Part shown: in pieces, positions 11,384 through 20,120 of the stretch
How the letters are laid out: every line of letters starts with the position of its first letter
Position numbering within the stretch: position 1 is the stretch's first letter
From: Zygnema cylindricum
Lineage: Eukaryota; Streptophyta; Zygnematophyceae; Zygnematales; Zygnemataceae
Assembly: GCA_037447655.1 (NCBI GenBank)
Contig: JBBHKE010001494.1
Span: forward strand, 64,001-100,658
Direction: 5' to 3'
Length of the DNA stretch: 36,658 nucleotides
Translations under genes and position numbers: made by a program
The notes under the pieces: model-generated
What the model saw: the letters and a program-made list of their open reading frames with translations, nothing else
Database searches by the model: none
Told to the model about the DNA's origin: nothing

Positions 11384-13120
11384 GAATTCGTCAAGCTTCA
11401 GATTCCATTGTCTAGGGGGCTGTTTTAGACCATATAGATATTTTAACAGTTTGCATACTAAGTGTTTTTTCCTGGCTCTTCATACATTTCAGGATGCTGC
11501 ATGTAAATTGTTCCTTCTAGCTCTCCATTAAAGAAAGATGTTTTTACATCTATCTGTTTATTTCCATATCTTCTATAGCAGCTATGGACTGCAAGATCCT
11601 AACTGTCGGAAATCTTACAACCGGAGAAAATATTTCTTCAAAACCAATTCCTTCTTTTTGATTATACCCCTTTGCCACAAGCCTAGTCTTATATCGTTCA
11701 ATGGTGTTATCGAGATATAACTTCACCTTGAATACCCATTTTTTGCCAATCGCTTTTCGGTCAAGATGAAGATCTACAAGCTCCCATGTCTGAGCCTCCA
11801 TGATCCACTTTATTTCATTGTTTGCTGCCTCGATCCAATGATTTCACTCTGGTGATGAGAAGGCCTCCCGGATGGTCAAAGGCTCCGGTGAGGCTACCGA
11901 ATAGGCAAAGTGAGAGCTTGCTTGCAGGCGGCTGCTGGATCTCTTTCCCCCCGAAAATTTGAGCATGAGATCGTCGGATCTCTAGCATTCTGCTTCTGTC
12001 GCTGGTGTTGATCTGCAGACATTGACCGTTGTTGTCCTAGTTGGAACTGAACTTGCCGAGAGTTCGGATGAACCTTAGTAGACTGTTCAGAAACTGGAGT
12101 GTCCTGTACCTGTTTGACAATCGGTTTATTGTAGTCTAGAATGATATACTCCTGCACCTTTTGTTGTTTTTGTACATCTGTGAAGGTGAATAAATCTACC
12201 GAATCAAGCTCATCCTTCACAATAATATGTCGAGCCACAACTATCTTTTGTTTTTCAAAGACAAAGACCTTATAACCTTGGGAGTGGTCATCATATCTTA
12301 GCAGAATACTCGGTTACCCTTTAGGTTCCATTTTCCATCTATCTTGTGATGTATCTAAAATGAAGCATTTACTACCAAAAACTTTGAAATGACTAACATC
12401 AGGTTTCGCGCCAGTCCAGATTTCATAAGGCGTAGTCTCTACTGATCTAGACCCTATTCTATTCTTATTATAGATTGCACAATTTAGAGCCTCAGTCTAG
12501 AATTTCGTATCCACATTTTTATCTACAAGCATTGACCTAGAGCTCTTTGTGAGGGTTATATTTAATCTCTCTCAAACTCCATTTTGTTTCGGTGAATATG
12601 GAACAGATGACTTATACCTTCTTGGAGTAAAAAGGTCTCAAATTTCATCGATGTATATTCCCCACCATTGTTCGATCTGAGTGCCAAAATTGGCAAATTA
12701 TGTAGTTTTTCCACCCAAGCTTTATAGTAATTGAAGTGACTGAACACTTCGTTTTTTTCTTTCATGAAATAAACCTTTGTAAACCTTGAAAACTCGTCTG
12801 TGAAAGGTGACCATATATTTCATCTCCTAGGCAAATGGTACCTTTGCAGGACCAAAAACATCGGAATGAATTTGTTGTAAAAGTCTAGTTGACCGATGTT
12901 CCGACTCCGCAGGGAATGACATTCTGTGTACTTTGAGCCTAAAGCACAACCATCACATGTTTTAACCAGCTGATTTGTTACATAGACACTATCTATTTTG
13001 CTAACAAGGACCATGTTTTCTCAAACTATCATAATTTACATGCCCTAATCTTTTATGCCACAACTCATCTGAGTGCACAACACCGAAGTACAGAACATCA
13101 TTCTCCTTGGTATTAGCCAT
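11384..13120 (-). pseudogene. Copia-2 pol, middle fragment (integrase to reverse transcriptase)
   Basis: Read right to left. Near 13014-12820 is the integrase N-terminal region with KTCDGCALGSK. At 12765-12562 is the integrase core with LRSNNGGEYTSMKFETFLLQ. At 12238-11894 is a Q/D-rich linker between integrase and reverse transcriptase. At 11801-11550 is reverse transcriptase starting at [11 protein letters not shown], with [40 protein letters not shown] and [11 protein letters not shown]. Beyond that are [14 protein letters not shown] and LYGLKQPPRQW up to 11384. The frame is broken several times. The upstream piece lies at 17600-18891, beyond the gag-only insertion. The downstream piece lies at 4753-4903. 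Confidence 0.9.
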
Positions 13121-13125
13121 ATCCA

Positions 13126-14127
13126 TGTTGTCCATAGCCTATTTCAGCCATGGATTACTCACGGAAACACCCACAGACTACCTCAAAAACAGCTGTGTTT
13201 CAGACATCACAGATTACTCCAAAATAAACAAAATGATCTCAAACTGCACCAATATGCAGTATACCATATACACTGTAAACTCCCAAAGTTACAGCCAAAT
13301 CCACCAAGGCATCTAGAAGATATAAGCTTCAGAGTTTCCCAAATGTAGCTGACAGCTTCACAAACTAACCACTTAGACTGTTCACAGAATCTTATAGAGA
13401 TACTGGATTACAATGAAACTTCACACACATATATATTCTGTATCATAGAATAACTCCACAAAGTTTCATATGAAAGCACCAATCAGAGTGATCACACCAA
13501 CAGGTCAAAGATGCAGAAAACAGTTTGCCATTACTTTGATTAACTTGACTGCGATACATAAAATAATCTAAGTCCTGCAAGTTATACTCAGAGTACGGAG
13601 GCATACCAGCCGTACTGTATCTACTCTAATAAACTAATTAGTCAAAAGGACAAACCTCTGTTGTACATAATATTTACACCATACTCTTCGTATGTCAGAA
13701 AACCAAGCTACCACTAAGCAACTACTAAGCTACCACTACCGTACAATCATCATTACTCGAGATCTATCCTAGTCATATTATCCGCAGCTGCGTTAGCTGC
13801 GCTGGCTGCGCTGGTTGCGCTGGCTGCGCTTGTCCGTACGGATCATACAAATAGCCGCAGCTACGTTGACTTAACTGCGTCGCAGCTCCGCAGTACTGGC
13901 GGCGCCTATTCCAGCATTCCGTTTATTTTACATCGGATCGCTTCGCGATCCGCCGTCCATTTGTCACAGCTTGTTCACACCACTCAATGAGTATTTTACA
14001 TCACTTTAATTATATCAATCCGTTCGCTCCCCCAATCCGTGAATCTATTCAAACCTCCATATTAAATCCAATTAGCAGTTACGGGCAAACTGTCTCGTAC
14101 GCACGAAACTGACTTTTCAAAACAACA
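13126..14127 (-). repeat. 3' LTR of the gag-only element
   Basis: It is nearly identical to 16603-17594. The 10-bp length difference fits one extra unit in the GCTGCGCTGG repeat (about 13788-13830 here), which has one unit fewer in the other LTR. The high similarity between LTRs points to a more recent insertion than copia-1. The small open frames in it are not genes. Confidence 0.93.
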
Positions 14128-14140
14128 CTCCCCCGAAAAT
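14128..14140 (-). promoter_or_regulatory. Polypurine tract of the gag-only element
   Basis: On the minus strand TTTTCGGGGGAG directly precedes the LTR start TGTTGTTTTG. Position and composition fit the plus-strand primer. Confidence 0.7.
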
Positions 14141-14165
14141 TTAATTTCGTGCACCAAAAAAAAAA

Positions 14166-14286
14166 CATGCAGCGTGTACTGCTATTGCTGCTACGCTGCG
14201 CTAGTGTGACATCGCAGCGCAGTATGAATACAAAGTGCAGCGTGTACTGCTATGCTGCTACGCTGCGCTAGTTTGACATCGCAGTC
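14166..14286. repeat. Tandem duplication of about 60 bp
   Basis: Two adjacent copies share GCAGCGTGTACTGCTAT, GCTGCTACGCTGCGCTAG and TGACATCGCAG. They lie in the 3' untranslated part of the gag-only element, between the gag stop and the purine tract. Confidence 0.85.
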
Positions 14287-14741
14287 CTAGCTGCTGCTCT
14301 TTTTCGCCTTTAACTTCCTCCTTATAGCCTCATCTACTGAGACTAAAGCTTTTAAACTCTACACTCCCCTAAAGCTTTAGACTCATTAGTCCATGCTGTA
14401 TGCAAATATTTCCACTCTAATGGATAAACAAAAGAATAAAAAATATTTAAATGTTCAAATTTCTGTATCAACCTCCACTGTTCATCATACAAAGATTTTA
14501 GCAAAAACAACACATTACCACTGCTTTGCCGACGTCGCCATTGCAGATGCTGCCTTCTGCCAATTCCCATTCGCCTTTTTGAAAACTGCCACCTTGCAAA
14601 TAGTGTCCTGTAATAGCTCCCCTTACGCCATAAATGCAAAACTGTCCCTTCACTATGGTAATAACACCTCTCCAGTAAATCCGTATTTCCACTTGTCTTC
14701 GTCACTTAGCCATGTTATTAAATTCGCCGAAAATCAACCAC

Positions 14742-16517
14742 CTACACACTTTTATCGAACAGTTGTTGCACATTCTCTCCGGTTAAATAGTTCCACGCCA
14801 TCCACTTCCTTAGATGTATGTTACTGACGCTACTACACCAAATTCTCATGAAATTTCCTGTAAATTCATTCAAGTCTTCCCATTTTCCCGTTACACTTCC
14901 CCTCACTGTTTCCGGTTGTGTTCTTCTGTGTGATCGATTTCGTAACATGCTTGTTCTCCAACTATTTTTCCGCAATCTATCTCTCTTTCTTGGTTTCTTA
15001 TGACTATCTGATCTGTTCAAAATTTTTTCATGGTTTCCCTTCCCTCTACCTCTATATAGTGTAGTTTTTCTTACTGATTTTTGGTTTCTTTTCATAGATA
15101 TGGAACTTCTCTGAAGTGTATATATATTCAATATTTTCCGTCTGACCTTCTTTTCAGTTAGCTGCACTTTCCTCTTCCTACGATTCTTTTTTAAGTTATG
15201 ACTTTTTCGGCTCTCATGAACTATCTTCCTTAGCCTTATTTTCTGAACACTCTTCCTCGGTTTTTCCTGGATTTCAATAATTTTTAAACCCACAGTGTTT
15301 TCCACTTCCGATGTCAATTCCCTTTTTTGTGTCAATTCACACTTTCCTATCTGATCATTTACTTCTTCTCTTTCTCTAAGTTCTGTTTGTATTTTAGTGT
15401 TATCTTTTTCTAAGAAATATTCTTCAATCAATTTTAAGTTTATTTTTTTAACTCCCCTTACTTCATGAATCTCTTCTCCCTCTATGCTATTCTCATACAC
15501 CAGTTTATCACAATAAGAAGTCACACAACCCGAGTCTTTTTCACACTCGTCTGTTTCCTTACTGTTTTCGGTGATAATAATTTTTCCAGTTTCTTCCGCT
15601 TCCATGTGCCTTTCACTTCTATCGACTTCTCGTATTCTAGTTGCCCCTTCCTTTAGTAAGTTTATGTCACCCACCAATCTGTCATAAGACATATTGAAAG
15701 TAATCGGATCCTTTTCTGTCACCTCTTTCTCCTCATTCCGAACAACACAAAAGGTCGGTAAATAAATAAATTCGTCAACACATGGTGCATGCCTTTTGTC
15801 ATCTGTCGAGTCTTGTCCTTCACTCACAAAAGCACTTGATTCCTTTCTTGTTGGGGTACGAACTAGGTTGTTGTCCCATCCATCTCTGAAATTTCCTGTA
15901 ACACATGCACTTTTATACGATGGACATACCCTGAAAGTATGTCCTAAATTATTACAGTAAAAACAATTCTTTGGTCGATCTCCGAACTCACTATTACTTT
16001 TAATTTTCTGAAACTGAGACTTAGATTCCTTTATATCCCTTTCACTTGATAAGACCCTTCTATTAGCCTCTTCATCTAAAATAACTCGTCTAGCTACAGT
16101 TACGCTCCAATCATTTTTATCAATTAAAGTCAATCGATCTAGTGCACTCTTATATTCTTTAGGTAGACTTCTCATTAACAAGATAGCTTGTTGAGCATCT
16201 GTAAAGTTGCCTCCTGCCAAATCATTTTCTGCAAATAATACTTGTAAGTCAATACAGTGTTTCTCCATACTACCTCCTACATACTTGTGTTCAACTATTT
16301 TGGTAACACTACTAAGCCAATGATATAAAGAAGTCTTTGCATACATACTTTCTAAGCACTTCCATAATTCAGCTGCCTTTTTAACACTTATGTATGACAT
16401 TACTAAATCCGGAGTCAATGAGTTCTTAATAATCCTTAGACACTCATGATTTTTACTTTTCCATCCATTTGACGTTTCGACCAAGGTACCATCCACCACA
16501 TCCATTAGTTCCATCAT
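14742..16517 (-). CDS. Gag-like protein of the gag-only element, 591 aa
   Basis: This is the only long uninterrupted frame in the window. Residues 1-150 match the copia gag domain: WKCLESMYAKTS, HKYVGGSMEKH, QQAILLMRSLPKEYKSALD. A CX2CX4HX4C zinc knuckle, CFYCNNLGHTFRVC, is at 15924-15965. After it comes a long non-canonical C-terminal region. This is acidic at first, then strongly basic (KNRRKRKVQLTEKKVRRK), and has no protease or other pol motif. Gag proteins form the particle shell and bind RNA. The frame stays open upstream to the primer-binding site at 16598, through an IFNGSKYHYWK motif that belongs to gag. The original start was therefore probably there, and 16517 is only the first remaining ATG. 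Confidence 0.88.
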   Translation of the reverse strand: MMELMDVVDGTLVETSNGWKSKNHECLRIIKNSLTPDLVMSYISVKKAAELWKCLESMYAKTSLYHWLSSVTKIVEHKYVGGSMEKHCIDLQVLFAENDLAGGNFTDAQQAILLMRSLPKEYKSALDRLTLIDKNDWSVTVARRVILDEEANRRVLSSERDIKESKSQFQKIKSNSEFGDRPKNCFYCNNLGHTFRVCPSYKSACVTGNFRDGWDNNLVRTPTRKESSAFVSEGQDSTDDKRHAPCVDEFIYLPTFCVVRNEEKEVTEKDPITFNMSYDRLVGDINLLKEGATRIREVDRSERHMEAEETGKIIITENSKETDECEKDSGCVTSYCDKLVYENSIEGEEIHEVRGVKKINLKLIEEYFLEKDNTKIQTELREREEVNDQIGKCELTQKRELTSEVENTVGLKIIEIQEKPRKSVQKIRLRKIVHESRKSHNLKKNRRKRKVQLTEKKVRRKILNIYTLQRSSISMKRNQKSVRKTTLYRGRGKGNHEKILNRSDSHKKPRKRDRLRKNSWRTSMLRNRSHRRTQPETVRGSVTGKWEDLNEFTGNFMRIWCSSVSNIHLRKWMAWNYLTGENVQQLFDKSV

Positions 16518-16588
16518 GTCTAAGTAGCTCTCGAACGCACACTTCCAGTAGTGATATTTTGATCCATTAAATATAGGTAGCCATGGGT

Positions 16589-16602
16589 GTGGGACAATAA
16601 CC
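16589..16602 (-). promoter_or_regulatory. Primer-binding site of the gag-only element
   Basis: On the minus strand GGTTATTGTCCCAC follows the LTR end GGATAACA with no gap. It differs from the copia-1 site GGTTATGGGCCCAC at two positions. The ATG of the site is now ATT (16598-16596). It is exactly 27 codons upstream of ATG 16517 in the same open frame. Confidence 0.78.
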
Positions 16603-17594
16603 TGTTATCCATAGCCTATTTCAGCCATGGATTACTCACGGAAACACCCACAGACTACCTCAAAAACAGCTGTGTTTCAGACGACACAGATTACTCCAAA
16701 ATAATCAAAATGATCTCAAACTGCACCAATATGCAGTATACCATATACACTGTAAACTCCCAAAGTTACAGCCAAATCCACCAAGGCATCTAGAAGATAT
16801 AAGCTTCAGAGTTTCCCAAATGTAGCTGACAGCTTCACAAACTAACCACTTAGACTGTTCACAGAATCTTACAGAGATACTGGAATACAATGAAACTTCA
16901 CACACATATATATTCTGTATCATAGAATAACTCCACAAAGTTTCATATGAAAGCACCAATCAGAGTGATCACACCAACAGGTCAAAGATGCAGAAAACAG
17001 TTTGCCATTACTTTGATTAACTTGACTGCGATACATAAAATAATCTAAGTCTTGCAAGTTATACTCAGAGTACGGAGGCATACCAGCCGTACTGTATCTA
17101 CTCTAATAAACTAATTAGTCAAAAGGACAAACCTCTGTTGTACATAATATTTACACCATACTCTTCGTATGTCATAAACCAAGCTACCACTAAGCAACTA
17201 CTAAGCTACCACTACCGTACAATCATCATTACTCGAGATCTATCCTAGTCATATCATCCGCAGCTGCGCTAGCTGCGCTGGTTGCGCTGGTTGCGCTTGT
17301 CCGTACGGATCATACAAATAGCCGCAGCTACGTTGACTTAACTGCGTCGCAGCTCCGCAGTACTGGCGGCGCCTATTCCAACATTCCGTTTATTTTACAT
17401 CGGATCGCTTCGCGATCCGCCGTCCATTTGTCACAGCTTGTTCACACCACTCAATGAGTATTTTACATCACTTTAATTATATCAATCCGTTCGCTCCCCC
17501 AATCCGTGAATCTATTCAAACCTCCATATTAAATCCAATTAGCAGTTACGGGCAAACTGTCTCGTACGCACGAAACTGACTTTTCAAAACAACA
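16603..17594 (-). repeat. 5' LTR of the gag-only element
   Basis: A 992-bp copy of 13126-14127. It is followed by target duplication ATCCA at 17595-17599 and then copia-2 sequence. Confidence 0.93.
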
Positions 17595-17599
17595 ATCCA

Positions 17600-18884
17600 T
17601 ACGCTACATCTTGCTATTATCTCTAGTGCCTATTATCGCAACCTTGCCATTCTTGCTAACAACCAGACAACCAATTTTTAGATTGATCTCAAAGCCTTTA
17701 ATTTCTACCAAAGATGTAGAAAACAGATTAAGTCAGGGATAAAGAGAACATTGTGAAGCGTCCTTTCAATTTCTATTCCCTCTACATCAACCAGCAAGGA
17801 TACATCACCCATAGCACGAGTCTGAACCCTCATGCCACATGCATAGTAAATATACTTTTCCGGTGTTGATTTCAGATTTTTGAAGATACTCTTGTTCTAG
17901 CACATGTGCGATGACGCTCCTGTATCCATTATCCATCCAGGGTGGTTTGGTCCCTCCATTGCTGCCGCCATGGCAAACTGGTCCGCTTCATCCTCTTCAA
18001 AAATGTTCACAGTGTCGCCGTAGTGCGTCAAAGATGCCAAAAATAGTGCATTTCTACGAGGTGTACGCCCCGTGAGGTTCTTGTAAAACTGGCTCTGTTG
18101 CCATCTCGGCAAGTATAAACTTGTTTCGTTACCTTTTTTTAGCTTAGGACAAAACTTGTATCCATGACCTATCTCACTGCAATAGAAACAAGCATTGTTG
18201 GACTATCTATTTCCACTTTGATTAAACTGTTTTAACTGATTCTGTAAATAAACGTGATTTTTTTGCTGATTAAAATTTCCTTTTCTCTCAAAGTCTCTAT
18301 TGAAAGCCTCTACTTGCTCAGAAGTGAGAATATTAGCTGTCGCTTCCTCCTCTAGTAAAATATTAATTTCTAACTATAAAGTCCAACTAGTCTTATCTTT
18401 TTGTTTGCGCACATCAGACGCTCCTTTCATACTACTAGGAAGACCTCTCATTAGCAATACTGCTTGTTGAAACTGAGGAAACGTGCCCCTTGCACAAGCA
18501 TAGGCATCTACAAGGATGCAAAATTTGTTAGCATATTCAACCATCGTCGCGCCAGTGTACTTATAGTCCCAAATTTTTCCAGCCAACAGAAGTTCTTCCT
18601 GGACATTAGCTTTTTCACAATCATTTTTAATAGATTTCCAGATGTCAATCGCCTTTTTCATTTTTATGCGAAACATAGCTAAGTCCTTTGATATACAAAA
18701 TTTTGAAATAGAACGAGCCTTCGAATTCTTTTTAGACCAAAACGGATCTGATTCATCCAAAGAACCATCCAATATATCAAACAGATTAACATTTTCAAAG
18801 AGAGTTTCCACGAGTTTCCACCATATCGGCCCAGTAAAAATATTTTTCCCCCGAGAAGATAAGAATTCTTGATGACAGGCCCAT
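17600..18884 (-). pseudogene. Copia-2 gag and protease fragment
   Basis: Read right to left. The gag frame begins at the ATG inside the primer-binding site (18884-18882) and has ILIFSGEKYFYWADM. A 10-bp tandem duplication (GAGTTTCCAC twice, 18801-18820) then shifts the frame. Gag continues as LFENVNLFDILDGSLDES and QQAVLLMRGLPSSMKGASD to a stop at 18374. The zinc knuckle CFYCSEIGHGYKFC is at 18149-18190. The protease motif WIMDTGASSHMC (about 17900-17935) keeps an intact DTG. Pre-integrase sequence runs to the ATCCA duplication, where the gag-only element interrupts it. Removing the 10-bp duplication puts the PBS ATG in frame (63 bases, 21 codons). Confidence 0.9.
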
Positions 18885-18888
18885 AACC
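18874..18888 (-). promoter_or_regulatory. Copia-2 primer-binding site
   Basis: On the minus strand GGTTATGGGCCTGTC matches the initiator tRNA-Met anticodon-arm complement for its first 11 bases. It lies three bases after the apparent LTR end GTAGAACA. The ATG at 18884-18882 begins the gag frame. Confidence 0.75.
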
Positions 18889-18891
18889 ATT

Positions 18892-19870
18892 TGTTCTACA
18901 ACCACCGGTGAAGGTGGAGGAGCAGCAATAGTAGTAGAAGTTGATATGATACACTCTTAGAAGCTATCAAGAATCATACAAAACAGCTAGTTTTAAGTGT
19001 TCACCAAATCTTATACAAGCATCAAAACTTCACAAAACTCTATCACAATATAGAGCATATAAACAATGACAACTCCCAAAGTTTGAGTACAATTGACCCA
19101 ACAATGCTCAAGATAAAATACTCAGACGTTTCCCGAAAACTGTTTGCAGTTTTACTACTTGGAAGTCTGGATACATAAAATGCTCTAAGTCCCAAGTCTT
19201 AAACTCTCGGTGTTGTACCGCCAATACAAGTGTACCTAAGAGGTACGTCGAAAATCAACCCGCCTACTGAGATCTACGTATTCCTATTCCTGCCAACCCA
19301 ATCTACCATCATACAGTCAATATTACTCAGAATCTATACTAAGTGATTGTACAAATACTTGTCGGCTAAGTCACTTGTGACACTCTTATGAATCTCGTCC
19401 GTTGACTTGATTCATATCAATTGCAACTGCGTTGTCTCGTACCGTATCACATTTATATCATCTGCGGCTACGTTGTCCCGTAGTGAATCATATCCAAGAA
19501 AACTGCAATTGCGTTGTCGGTACTGATCATATCCAAAATAAACGCAGCTGCGTTGTTCTGTCTGCGTCGCAGCTGCGTTGTTTTGTCTACGTCGCAGTTG
19601 CGTTTTCGTGTACTGCACTCAAGTGATGACGCATGTCCTTGTGAAACTTACGCTACAAATTACTATCTTTCTGCCGTCACACTAATTTGCTATGACGTAA
19701 GGCTTTCCAAAATCAACATATTGTGCGATGTTATTTTGTCAAGCGGACTGCACCGCGTATCGTTCATAGCGTTAAGATATTAATAGCGTAGAAAAAACAT
19801 TAGTTGCGTGGTTCACACATAAAAAAGGGGAAAACGGTCTCGTATGAAAACGGTACTTTTTTTTGTCCGT
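18892..19870 (-). repeat. Probable 5' LTR of copia-2
   Basis: The inner end is TGTTCTACAACC on the plus strand, next to the primer-binding site. The outer end is not fixed because the partner LTR is missing. About 19870 is estimated from similarity to the gag-only LTR: both carry AACTCCCAAAGTT, a GGATACATAAAAT-like block, GCAGCTGCG repeats and an AAACNGTCTCGTA block near the end. The GCAGCTGCGTTGT-type repeats are at about 19430-19610. No gene is present. Confidence 0.65.
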
Positions 19871-20086
19871 CGTGAATTGTCACGTGACGCTAGCCTACGT
19901 CAACTAGCGTGTCGTGATATGAGCAACTTGTCCGTACGAAAAGTAAACTATTTGCGGACGTGATATGTACGAAGCATTCCAAATCTAACTGTACGGCCAC
20001 GCAAGCGTTTATACAGACCGAATATAACCTTAGAGGAGCTTAGAACATGCCCAAAGAAAAACCTCGGGCGCCCAAAAAAAAAACAG
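19871..20086. other. Unassigned spacer
   Basis: Sequence between the probable copia-2 LTR end and the minisatellite remnant. It is rich in GTCCGTACG-type motifs seen elsewhere in the window. I recognise no gene, RNA or element end. Confidence 0.4.
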
Positions 20087-20120
20087 CAAAGGAGCAAAAT
20101 AATTAGTATCAACACAGTTA

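Larger units (their letters stand above)
13126..17594 (-). mobile_element. Gag-only LTR retrotransposon (TR-GAG-like)
   Basis: A 4469-bp element on the minus strand, inserted in copia-2. It has a 5-bp target duplication ATCCA (13121-13125, 17595-17599) and LTRs of 1002 bp (13126-14127, its 3' LTR) and 992 bp (16603-17594, its 5' LTR). On the plus strand each LTR starts TGTT and ends AACAACA. The internal 2.5 kb holds a primer-binding site, one long gag frame with a zinc knuckle, and a purine tract. No protease, integrase, reverse transcriptase or RNase H motif is visible. It must rely on enzymes from another copia. Its LTRs resemble the 5' LTR of copia-2, so that family is the likely helper. 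Confidence 0.92.
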
